From NCBI GenBank assembly GCA_946415665.1, contig CAMKTI010000071.1, positions 1 through 8,481 on the forward strand: 8,481 bases of DNA. The letters run 5' to 3'. Of the stretch, positions 1 through 5,815 are shown piece by piece. The notes beneath the pieces were generated by a model that was not told the origin of the DNA, did no database searches, and was given only the letters and a program-made list of their open reading frames with translations. Position 1 is the stretch's first letter; every line of letters starts with the position of its first letter. The stretch is from an uncultured Clostridia bacterium (lineage in GTDB: Bacteria > Bacillota > Clostridia > Lachnospirales > CAMVHY01). A program made the position numbers and the translations under genes.

Positions 1-48
1 AAATTGACGTGGCAAGACAAATCATATTCATGTTTTGTGAAAACAAAA

Positions 49-87
49 ACGATCTTGAAAATAAGACCGTTTTTATTTTTGTTTTAA
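49..87. terminator. Intrinsic terminator hairpin at the left edge
   Basis: An inverted repeat pairs ACGATCTT with AAGACCGT around a short loop, flanked by an A-run on the left and a T-rich run on the right (about 70-86). This is the layout of a Rho-independent terminator. The single A·C mismatch on the + strand becomes a G·U pair on the - strand, so it could work in both directions. No gene is visible to its left inside the window, so it most likely ends a rightward gene that stops before or near position 1. Confidence 0.65.
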
Positions 88-269
88 AAAAAAATTTTTG
101 ATTTATGGTTTTGCAAAACATATTTTTAATCGCGACAACAAATAAAATTTCTGTCCGCTTCTTGTATAAATCATATAACCTTTTTTTTAGTCGTCACATT
201 TTTTTACATTTATTTTTCTCATTTATTTTTTTATAAACCGTATCTAAAAAAAAATTATTTTAATTAAAT
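88..269. other. AT-rich intergenic spacer without a supported gene
   Basis: This stretch between the left terminator and the leuS promoter is very AT-rich and has no convincing coding frame. The only notable element is a perfect 12-base palindrome, GTTTTGCAAAAC, at 108-119, which could be an operator but has no partner copy in the window. No T-box leader (specifier hairpin and conserved T-box sequence), often found before leuS in Bacillota, is recognisable. Confidence 0.5.
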
Positions 270-299
270 TTGTTATGCGCGCCAGAACTTATTTATAAT
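270..299 (+). promoter_or_regulatory. Probable leuS promoter
   Basis: A perfect -10 box TATAAT (294-299) is preceded at 18 bases by TTGTTA (270-275), which matches four of six bases of the -35 consensus. Transcription would start near 306, giving a leader of about 26 bases that contains only the ribosome binding site of leuS. That leaves no room for a riboswitch if this is the main promoter. Confidence 0.55.
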
Positions 300-315
300 A
301 AAAAAAAATTTTTTT

Positions 316-320
316 GGAGG
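316..320 (+). promoter_or_regulatory. leuS ribosome binding site (decides the start)
   Basis: GGAGG lies 11 bases before the ATG at 332. An in-frame TTG at 314 overlaps this Shine-Dalgarno sequence and so cannot be the true start. The ATG gives the family-typical N-terminus MAYDF...IEKKWQ. Confidence 0.85.
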
Positions 321-331
321 CATATTTTTTT

Positions 332-2689
332 ATGGCTTATGATTTTCAAATGATTGAAAAAAAATGGCAGGCTTCTTGGGAAAGAAATAAACGTGAAAAA
401 AATAATAGCAAGCCAAAGTTTTATTGTTTGGACATGTTTCCGTATCCATCGGGAAGCGGTTTACATGTTGGACATTGGCGTGGATATGTTTTAAGCGATA
501 GTTTGGCGCGATATAAAATTTTAAACGGGTATGAAATTTTGCATCCAATGGGTTGGGATGCGTTTGGTTTGCCAGCAGAAAATTATGCGATTAAAAATAA
601 AACTCATCCTGCGATTAGTACAAAAAAAAATATTGAAAATGCGAAGCGACAATTAAAAGAAATTGGCGCGGTTTATGATTGGGATCGAGAAGTAAATACA
701 ACTGATCCGGAGTATTATAAATGGACACAATGGATTTTTTTAAAAATGTTTGAAAAAGGTTTAGCGTATGAAAAAGAAATGCCATTAAATTGGTGTCCAA
801 ATTGTAAAGCTGTACTTGCAAATGAAGAAGCGACAAATGGTATTTGTGATCGATGCGGTTCAAGCGTAACAAAAAAAATGTTGCGTCAATGGATGTTAAA
901 AATTACGGATTACGCAGATAGATTGCTCGAAGATTTAGATTTGCTTGATTGGCCACAAAAAGTTAAAAAAATGCAAGCGGATTGGATTGGGAAAAGTTTT
1001 GGCGCGAGTGTAAATTTTAAAGTTTGGGAAAAAGATTTGGAGATAGAAATTTTTACTACGCGTCCGGATACTTTATATGGAGCTACGTTTTTAGTTTTAG
1101 CGCCTGAACATGAATTAATTAAAAAATTAGTTAGCAATGAAAAAAAAGATGAAGTGGAGGAGTATATAAAAAAAGCGAGCGAAAAATCTTATGTGGATCG
1201 AATGGCGGACAAAGAAAAAACTGGAGTTTTTACGGGTGCGTATGCAATTAATCCGTTAAATAAAAAAAAGATTCCGATTTGGATTTCGGATTATGTTTTG
1301 GCAGATTATGCGACAGGAGCAATTATGTGTGTGCCGGCGCATGACGATCGTGATTTTGAGTTTGCAAAAAAATTTGATTTGGAAATAATCGAAGTGATAA
1401 AAGATAATAAGTTAATTAATTCGGGCGAATTTAATGATTTAGATTATGATGAAGCGCGAAAAAAAATAATAGATATGATTGAAAAATTAAAAATTGGTAA
1501 ACGGCAGATAAATTATAAATTACGCGATTGGATTTTTTCCCGTCAAAGATATTGGGGCGAACCGATTCCGATTATTCATTGCGAAAAATGTGGATTAGTA
1601 CCCGTCGATGAAAAAGATTTGCCGGTTTTATTGCCGGAAATAGAAAATTATGAGCCAACGGAAACAGGAGAATCACCTTTGGCAAAAATAGAATCGTGGG
1701 TAAATATAAAATGTCCAAAGTGTGGAGAAAAAGCAAAACGCGAAACAAATACAATGCCGCAGTGGGCAGGATCGTCTTGGTATTTTTTAAGATATGTTGA
1801 TAATAAAAATAAATTTTGTTTGGCAGATAAAAATTTATTAAAAAAATGGATGCCGGTTGATTATTATGTTGGCGGAATCGAGCATGCCGTTTTGCATTTG
1901 CTTTACGCGCGATTTTATACAAAATTTTTATATGATATCGGAGTTGTTGATTTTAAAGAGCCATTTTTAAAATTATTTAATCAGGGCATGATAAATAAAA
2001 ATAAAACTAAAATGAGCAAATCAAAGGGAAATGTTGTTTCTCCGGATGATTTAGTAAAAAAATATGGACGGGATTCGTTGAGATTATATGAATTATTTGT
2101 TGGTCCACCGGAACTTGATTGTGAATGGAATGATAGCGGAATCGAAGGCGTGTTTAGATTTTTAAATAAGTTTTATAATTTTGTTTGTGAATATAAAAAT
2201 AAATTAATAGACGAAAATAAAAAGCTGGTTATTTTTAGGAATAAATTAGTTTTTGAAATTACGAGACGGATCGAAAGTTTAAGTTTAAATACTGTTGTCA
2301 GTGGATTAATGGAATTTTTAAATGATTTGATGGATTTATGTAAAAATTTTGGTGGCGTGGATATAAAAACGTTGGAGAATTTTATAATAACGCTAGCGCC
2401 ATTTGCTCCGCATATAAGCGAAGAACTTTGGAATTTAATTGGAAATGAAAAATCGATTTTTGAATCTGAATGGCCAAAGTATGATAAAAATAATATGCAA
2501 GATGATTTTGTAAATATAGCTTTGCAAATCAATGGAAAGTTAAGAGGAAATATAAGTGTAGATATAAATTTGGAGCGAGAAAAAATAATTTTGTTGGCAA
2601 AAGAAAATTTAGAAAAAAAACTTGATGGAAAAGAAATTGTTAAAGAAATTTATGTGCCGAAAAAGATTATAAATTTTGTGGTCAAGTAA
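332..2689 (+). CDS. leuS: Leucyl-tRNA synthetase
   Basis: Cytoplasmic class I aminoacyl-tRNA synthetase that charges tRNA-Leu with leucine using ATP and edits mischarged tRNA. The protein is 785 aa. The HIGH signature is HVGH at residues 45-48 and the KMSKS loop is intact at 560-564. The CP1 editing domain shows the threonine-rich TTRPDT (242-247) and VPAHDDRD (334-341), whose last Asp matches the conserved residue that holds the non-cognate amino acid. Two zinc-type Cys pairs are seen at 155/158 with 172/175, and another set at 417/420 with 461/464. The tRNA-binding C-terminus has the usual VNGKLRG-like motif (INGKLRG) and ends in NFVVK. Only a few residues separate LFNQGM from KMSKS, so the leucine-specific insertion of the E. 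coli enzyme is absent, as in short Bacillota enzymes of about 800 aa. It appears to be a single-gene unit with its own promoter and a terminator downstream. Confidence 0.98.
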   Translation: MAYDFQMIEKKWQASWERNKREKNNSKPKFYCLDMFPYPSGSGLHVGHWRGYVLSDSLARYKILNGYEILHPMGWDAFGLPAENYAIKNKTHPAISTKKNIENAKRQLKEIGAVYDWDREVNTTDPEYYKWTQWIFLKMFEKGLAYEKEMPLNWCPNCKAVLANEEATNGICDRCGSSVTKKMLRQWMLKITDYADRLLEDLDLLDWPQKVKKMQADWIGKSFGASVNFKVWEKDLEIEIFTTRPDTLYGATFLVLAPEHELIKKLVSNEKKDEVEEYIKKASEKSYVDRMADKEKTGVFTGAYAINPLNKKKIPIWISDYVLADYATGAIMCVPAHDDRDFEFAKKFDLEIIEVIKDNKLINSGEFNDLDYDEARKKIIDMIEKLKIGKRQINYKLRDWIFSRQRYWGEPIPIIHCEKCGLVPVDEKDLPVLLPEIENYEPTETGESPLAKIESWVNIKCPKCGEKAKRETNTMPQWAGSSWYFLRYVDNKNKFCLADKNLLKKWMPVDYYVGGIEHAVLHLLYARFYTKFLYDIGVVDFKEPFLKLFNQGMINKNKTKMSKSKGNVVSPDDLVKKYGRDSLRLYELFVGPPELDCEWNDSGIEGVFRFLNKFYNFVCEYKNKLIDENKKLVIFRNKLVFEITRRIESLSLNTVVSGLMEFLNDLMDLCKNFGGVDIKTLENFIITLAPFAPHISEELWNLIGNEKSIFESEWPKYDKNNMQDDFVNIALQINGKLRGNISVDINLEREKIILLAKENLEKKLDGKEIVKEIYVPKKIINFVVK

Positions 2690-2752
2690 TTTTTTTAATT
2701 AGCTGTGTAAAAATATTTTTGTGTAGCTCAAAAAATTTATTTATAAAAATAA

Positions 2753-2791
2753 AAAAAACGAGATGATTATTTCACCTCGTTTTTATTTTTT
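2753..2791. terminator. Shared terminator between convergent genes
   Basis: ACGAGATGA pairs with TCACCTCGT around a five-base loop (2758-2780), with A-runs on the left and T-runs on the right. The one A·C mismatch on the + strand is a G·U pair on the - strand, so the hairpin is fully paired for the leftward gene at 2813-4057, whose stop codon is about 22 bases away. It is also well placed to end leuS, 68 bases after its stop, so it is probably bidirectional. Confidence 0.85.
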
Positions 2792-2812
2792 ATCCCAAAA
2801 AAAATTTTAATA

Positions 2813-4057
2813 TTAATCATCCATCTCCACGTCTTTTATTTCTTGGTAATCTAATTGCGGATTTGTTCGGTCGTTTAATTTTGTTTTTAAAAAATTGTTA
2901 TTGTTTTCTGACAACGACTTATAAATTATTCCTCCCCGATAATCTTCCGGAACTATTTTATTCCACGCAGCCCAAAACACAAAACCAACAAAAGAAACAA
3001 CGGCGAAAACAATTGGTGCGGTAAGAGGAATATTTAAACTCGACAAAAAACACAACATAAATAAAACTATCGTAACTATTAATAAAAACAGAACAACAAT
3101 ACCAACTGTTATTCTCGACCAGTTTATTTTTTTTGGTGACGCGTTATTAATCACTATTTTTTCATTGCTGTCATTTTTTTTCTGTTCCGAATATAAATCC
3201 TCATCTATTGGTTTTAAATTTATTAATTCTGAATCTGCTTTTTCATCTACTTTCTTTGCGTTTCGAAAATCATCTAAGTTAACTGTATATTCGTCGTCTT
3301 TATCTTTGCTACTACAAACCTTGATCCATATTTTGCAATACTTCTTTCCCTTATCATCAGATTTTATATGCCTACCACACAGCTCACCAACCATTTTTTT
3401 AATGTCGCTTCGCTCTAACGTTGTCCCTTCATTTTTATTTTCATCTTTTAAAATAAACTTGACACGAGAAACTTCACTCAGTTCATGCAAATTGAGAAAA
3501 CATGCTTTCCGTATAAAAGCTTCAAATGTATCATTCGGGTTTGTACATACTCTAAAATTATCCACCACAGAACTATCAGTCTTTGAATATCCCTCTACTT
3601 CCATATCGATAGGCATTTTATCTCCTCGAATAAGTTCATCTTCCAAATCGTTTAAATTTATTGCACATGGATCATTATCAGCAAGAATAAGGGACAACTC
3701 GGCATTATCTTTTATAAATAAATACTTACCTATTGGCATTGTTTCTAATTCATCTCTGCTACCATCTATAGCTTTGTGTATAGAATAACGTTTTTCTTCC
3801 AGCGTTCTTTTGTTGAACACAAGTGTTTGTTTTTTCTTAAGTTGATCCTGATTTCCAACCCATTGTTCAGCTGTATCCCAAATATTGCACTTGTATTTAA
3901 ATTTTACATAACCGTAATCTTTCATATCAGAATGTTGAGACAAAGCTGCTTCCAAAAACTTTTTAAACGTAGCCTCCGGACTTGTTTTTACTTCAATTAC
4001 TTCTTTATCCGGAAGTTTTATTTTTACTGTAATTTCTTTGTTTAGATTTTCACTCAT
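2813..4057 (-). CDS. Unknown membrane-anchored protein with two tandem, possibly beta-grasp, domains
   Basis: Not recognised as a named family. The protein is 414 aa with no signal peptide. Residues 8-125 and 148-248 look like diverged copies of one domain: VKTSPEATFKKFLEAA (23-38) aligns with VCTNPNDTFEAFIRKA (170-185), keeping V, T, P, T, F, F and A, followed by a hydrophobic strand (VKFKY, VKFIL). A strand pair leading into a helix recalls the ubiquitin-like beta-grasp fold, but this is inference. A charged Asp/Lys-rich linker (249-310) leads to two hydrophobic segments, about 316-338 and 344-365, with basic residues on both outer sides, implying a hairpin with both ends in the cytoplasm. 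The polar tail ends EMDD. The start at 4057 is chosen because AAGGAGAG (4065-4072) lies seven bases before it; a longer frame would begin at the predicted transcription start. It is alone on its strand and shows no enzyme motif. Confidence 0.88.
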   Translation of the reverse strand: MSENLNKEITVKIKLPDKEVIEVKTSPEATFKKFLEAALSQHSDMKDYGYVKFKYKCNIWDTAEQWVGNQDQLKKKQTLVFNKRTLEEKRYSIHKAIDGSRDELETMPIGKYLFIKDNAELSLILADNDPCAINLNDLEDELIRGDKMPIDMEVEGYSKTDSSVVDNFRVCTNPNDTFEAFIRKACFLNLHELSEVSRVKFILKDENKNEGTTLERSDIKKMVGELCGRHIKSDDKGKKYCKIWIKVCSSKDKDDEYTVNLDDFRNAKKVDEKADSELINLKPIDEDLYSEQKKNDSNEKIVINNASPKKINWSRITVGIVVLFLLIVTIVLFMLCFLSSLNIPLTAPIVFAVVSFVGFVFWAAWNKIVPEDYRGGIIYKSLSENNNNFLKTKLNDRTNPQLDYQEIKDVEMDD

Positions 4058-4064
4058 TTTGAAT

Positions 4065-4072
4065 CTCTCCTT
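4065..4072 (-). promoter_or_regulatory. Ribosome binding site deciding the start of the 414-aa protein
   Basis: On the minus strand AAGGAGAG ends seven bases before the ATG at 4057. The alternative in-frame start at 4126 has no Shine-Dalgarno sequence and coincides with the expected transcription start, so it is rejected. Confidence 0.8.
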
Positions 4073-4094
4073 TTTTATAAAAGAAACATTTATC

Positions 4095-4116
4095 AAAAAA
4101 AAAAGATGTCTTTTTT
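4095..4116 (-). other. Short A-U hairpin plus U-run in the leader of the 414-aa protein gene
   Basis: The leader RNA would carry AAAAAAG, a four-base loop ACAU, then CUUUUUU running into a longer U-run. It lies about 10 bases after the predicted transcription start and before the ribosome binding site. The stem is almost all A-U and weak, so an attenuator role is only a possibility. Confidence 0.25.
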
Positions 4117-4123
4117 CACCCTG

Positions 4124-4206
4124 CAATATTCATTTTAAAACAAAATTTTTTATTTGTCAAGAGGCAATTCAAATTTTTTTATAAAATAGCAATATAAAAT
4201 CACTTT
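4124..4206 (-). pseudogene. C-terminal remnant of a duplicated GNAT acetyltransferase gene
   Basis: This stretch matches the 3' part of the intact GNAT gene (about 5311-5419). The clearest blocks are TTTTTTTATAAAA, then AGCAAT, then ATAAAATCACTTT against ATAAATTTACTTT, preceded by ATTCAAA against GTTCAAA, with small gaps. On the minus strand it still encodes LLFYKK, where the intact protein has AIAFYKK, then hits a stop. It lies exactly where the continuation of the larger GNAT fragment at 4951-5113 is expected if the IS5-type remnant was inserted between them. The part left of about 4165 aligns poorly. Similarity in such AT-rich DNA must be taken with care. Confidence 0.55.
4132..4160 (-). 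promoter_or_regulatory. Strong promoter of the 414-aa membrane protein gene
   Basis: On the minus strand a perfect -35 TTGACA (4155-4160) is followed after 17 bases by TAAAAT (4132-4137), five of six for the -10 box. Transcription would begin near 4125, giving a leader of roughly 68 bases. The promoter lies within DNA that seems to come from the decayed GNAT copy. Confidence 0.75.
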
Positions 4207-4295
4207 CAAAAAAAATTTCACATTGTAAGTTAGCATATTTCAAGAAGTTGTTTCAGAGATAGTTTGTATTCTCTCTATCTATTATTTTTTTATGT

Positions 4296-4318
4296 GGCAA
4301 CGGATTCATTGCCTTTTT
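4296..4318 (+). terminator. Terminator-like hairpin inside the IS remnant
   Basis: GGCAA (4296-4300) pairs with TTGCC (4309-4313) around an eight-base loop and is followed by TTTTT. It points rightward, where no + strand gene precedes it. It may guard the 3' side of the transposase against read-through, as some insertion sequences do, or be chance. Confidence 0.35.
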
Positions 4319-4321
4319 GCT

Positions 4322-4852
4322 TTAAAACCTTAAAATTTTGTTACGTTGCTCGATTCTGTTGCGCTTAGGAAAAATAACCGATTTCATGTTTTGTTCAGCA
4401 ATATAAGACAAAATGTTAGTATCGTAGGCGCAATCTGCGAAAACTAAATTTGCATCGATATTTTTGATTAAGTTAATAGTTTCTTTGCAATTGGCCCGTT
4501 TTTCTTCTGCAATTATGAATTTGACAGGCATTTCGCACTCATTGACAGCTAAGTATATTTCTAAATTGAGAGCAATTTTGTCCTTAATATGGCGTGATTT
4601 TTGCTGCGAGTCCCAGCCGCATACTGATGTATTTTTACATAACTCGAGTCTATTAATTTTTTTCACATACTTTTTCGCTGCTATCGAAATAAACCTTTGG
4701 TAAACTGTCTCCCACTTTTCATAATCAAGCTGCAAATTTCTCCATGAAGATCCTCTTTTAAGTACCCAAACAACCGCATTGATAAACTTCCGATTATCTT
4801 TGTTGGCTATTCCTCAACGTTGTCCTGGCTGACCTGTCAGGTACCGTTCCAT
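4322..4852 (-). pseudogene. Degenerate IS5-family transposase
   Basis: Remnant of a DDE transposase that would have cut and pasted its own element. The N-terminal part reads PGQR, stop, GIANKDNRKFINAVVW, then RGSSWRNL and KWETVYQRF, a typical IS5-type helix-turn-helix region. An in-frame TGA at 4814-4816 sits where a Gly codon (GGA) is expected. Downstream, IYLAVNECEMPVKFI and FADCAYD are the middle DDE region, and the Asp of FADCAYD is kept. The segment holding the first catalytic Asp (expected as DSTSV) now reads KNTSV, with about a dozen residues missing before it. The frame stops after RNRIEQRNKILRF, so the C-terminal Glu region (YxxRHLVE type) is gone. The 5' end is put at ATG 4850-4852, but the frame runs slightly further upstream. 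Base composition near 4600-4860 is richer in G+C than its surroundings, fitting a mobile origin. Confidence 0.88.
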
Positions 4853-4950
4853 TGGCTCCAACTTTCTTCTTGCTCCTTTTTTTATTTCTCTCAATTATAT
4901 CTTATTTTACAGTTTATTTCTCTTTTTTATCTTCTCTGTGTAGGCAGTAT

Positions 4951-5112
4951 CTAAGATTTTTTTCACTCCAAAAAATTTAACTTTTGCTCCAAAAATTTTA
5001 AAATTCTTATTCCAAATCCATATCTTTGAAAATTAACGTCGACAAAAATTATTTTCAAGCGCGCAATTTTTTCTTTTATTTTAAAGGTGCCGTAAGCAAT
5101 TATTTTTTTGTC
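4951..5112 (-). repeat. Direct repeat, copy 1 (of 5423-5584)
   Basis: About 160 bases repeated in the same orientation 472 bases further right, inside the intact GNAT gene. The pair brackets the tRNA-Lys gene, so recombination between the copies would delete the tRNA and rebuild a chimeric GNAT frame. Confidence 0.85.
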
Positions 5113-5113
5113 T
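4951..5113 (-). pseudogene. Internal fragment of a duplicated GNAT acetyltransferase gene
   Basis: A diverged copy of the middle of the intact GNAT gene (about 5423-5585), in the same orientation. Hand alignment gives roughly 85% base identity, and 89% (67/75) for 5038-5112. On the minus strand it encodes DKKIIAYGTFKIKEKI, then FVDVNFQRYGFG, matching the acetyl-CoA-binding strand and loop of the intact protein. A one-base deletion near 4989 shifts the frame; restoring it gives FLGAKVKFFGVKKI, as expected. Without it a TGA follows soon after. The N-terminal 60 or so residues are missing: similarity ends at 5112/5113, exactly where the -35 box of the tRNA promoter begins. The 3' end is cut by the IS5-type remnant. 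Confidence 0.87.
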
Positions 5114-5140
5114 TGACAAAATATTTTTTATATGTAAAAT
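5113..5140 (+). promoter_or_regulatory. tRNA-Lys promoter
   Basis: A perfect TTGACA (5113-5118) and TAAAAT (5135-5140) stand 16 bases apart. Transcription would begin around 5147, just before the mature tRNA. The -35 box starts at the very base where similarity to the GNAT gene ends. Confidence 0.75.
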
Positions 5141-5151
5141 AAAGCTTGTTT

Positions 5152-5224
5152 GCACCTTTAGCTCAGTTGATAGAGCAACTGATTCTTAATCAGTGGGTCC
5201 AATGGTCGAGTCCTTGAAGGGGCA
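5152..5224 (+). tRNA. tRNA-Lys(CUU), structurally irregular
   Basis: A 73-base cloverleaf with a 7-bp acceptor stem (5152-5158 with 5217-5223), D-stem GCTC/GAGC, anticodon stem ACTGA/TCAGT and loop TTCTTAA. The anticodon CTT (5185-5187) reads the Lys codon AAG. The discriminator base is A5224; CCA is not encoded and must be added by CCA-transferase. Four positions are abnormal: an A·G mismatch in the acceptor stem (A5154 with G5221), A instead of G19 in the D-loop (AGTTGATA), a T·C mismatch in the T-stem (T5203 with C5213) and G instead of T54 (loop GTCGAGT). A canonical relative would have C, G, G and T there. The gene may therefore be decaying; a tRNA-Lys(UUU) elsewhere could also read AAG by wobble. 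It has its own promoter, and a T-rich run right after it may end transcription. Confidence 0.85.
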
Positions 5225-5248
5225 TTTTTATTTTCGACTATTTTTCAC

Positions 5249-5276
5249 ACAGAAATTAAGTAAATCATATTTCTGT
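5249..5276. repeat. Perfect 8-bp inverted repeat
   Basis: ACAGAAAT (5249-5256) and ATTTCTGT (5269-5276) face each other across 12 bases, between the tRNA and the end of the GNAT gene. Neither side has a T-run that would make it an intrinsic terminator, so its role is unknown; it could be a protein-binding site or an RNA-stabilising hairpin at the end of the leftward transcript. Confidence 0.45.
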
Positions 5277-5308
5277 TCAGCGTCCAATACATATCATTAA
5301 AATCATGA

Positions 5309-5767
5309 CTACAAAATATTTTTTTCCATAACAAAACATCCGTCATCATAATTTAACGTTTGATTTTTATGTTCAAAACCATTTTTTTTATAAAAAGCAA
5401 TCGCAGATAAATTTACTTTAGCTGAGATTTTTTTTGCTCCAAGAAATTTAATTTTTGCTTCTAAAAACTTTAAAATTTTTGTTCCGAATCCATATCTTTG
5501 AAAAACAACGTCGACAAAAATTATTTTTAGGCACGCAATTTTTTCTTTTATTTCAAATGCACCGCAAGCAATTATTTTTTTGTCAAGTTTTATTACATAA
5601 ATTCCATAATCTAAAAAAATCTTGTATAACCGCTCCAAACAAAACAAATTTTCTGTCGCGTAACAAATAGATCTTTCCGGATAAAAATTTTTCCATGATA
5701 TGTGACACATTTTCTTTATCATCTCATAAATATCCTGCAAATCATTTTTTTCACACAACCTAATCAT
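5309..5767 (-). CDS. GNAT-family N-acetyltransferase
   Basis: Predicted cytoplasmic acetyltransferase of 152 aa that transfers acetyl from acetyl-CoA to an amine; the substrate cannot be inferred. The whole length is one GNAT domain. Motif A is FVDVVFQRYGFGTKIL (84-99) with the Q-x-x-G-x-G pyrophosphate loop at 90-95, and motif B is NLSAIAFYKKNGF (119-131), where the Tyr is the usual general-acid position. The start at 5767 is preferred because AGGAG lies ten bases before it and the protein then begins MIRLCEKNDL, like many relatives; an ATG seven codons upstream has no ribosome binding site. It follows murI by 48 bases with no terminator, so it is probably the last gene of the ddl-murI transcript. 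A decayed partial copy of it lies at 4951-5113 and 4124-4206. Confidence 0.9.
   Translation of the reverse strand: MIRLCEKNDLQDIYEMIKKMCHISWKNFYPERSICYATENLFCLERLYKIFLDYGIYVIKLDKKIIACGAFEIKEKIACLKIIFVDVVFQRYGFGTKILKFLEAKIKFLGAKKISAKVNLSAIAFYKKNGFEHKNQTLNYDDGCFVMEKNIL
5423..5584 (-). repeat. Direct repeat, copy 2 (of 4951-5112)
   Basis: The coding copy of the repeat, inside the GNAT gene and covering its acetyl-CoA-binding motif. Differences from copy 1 are mainly substitutions plus two one-base length changes, one of them in a T-run. Confidence 0.85.
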
Positions 5768-5815
5768 TTTTTTATTTCTCCTACTCATACATTAAAAAAT
5801 AAAATTAGCCTGTCG

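Larger units (their letters stand above)
4207..4950. mobile_element. Decayed IS5-type insertion sequence, approximate limits
   Basis: The limits come from where similarity to the GNAT gene breaks off on each side: the intact gene reads straight across the point (about 5419-5421) that is here separated by some 744 bases containing the transposase remnant. That length is a little short for an IS5-family element, fitting internal deletions. I found no clean terminal inverted repeats. The right end, read inward, has CTGCCTACACAGA and the left end TTTCACATTG, which share only a loose pattern. A target duplication cannot be resolved. Confidence 0.5.

Noticed and set aside
103..174. Small minus-strand frame of 23 codons (begins MIYTRSGQ) with an AAGG-like site, running toward the left terminator
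   Set aside because: Too short, no family likeness and a weak ribosome binding site; in DNA this AT-rich such frames arise by chance.
90..331. T-box riboswitch before leuS
   Set aside because: No T-box consensus or specifier-type hairpins are seen, and the best promoter leaves a leader of only about 26 bases.
314..331. TTG at 314 as the leuS start
   Set aside because: It overlaps the GGAGG ribosome binding site that serves the ATG at 332, and the extra residues are not family-like.
3165..4045. Two long plus-strand frames opposite the 414-aa protein gene
   Set aside because: They are antisense shadows rich in Phe and Ser, without ribosome binding sites or domains; the minus strand has the promoter, ribosome binding site, terminator and a sensible protein.
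4206..4952. Clean terminal inverted repeats and target duplication of the left IS remnant
   Set aside because: Candidate ends share only loose patterns (for example AGATA at 4257-4261 and, inverted, at 4948-4952); none is convincing.
5236..5290. Intrinsic terminator for the ddl-murI-GNAT transcript
   Set aside because: The 8-bp inverted repeat lacks a following U-run on the minus strand, so it was listed only as a repeat.
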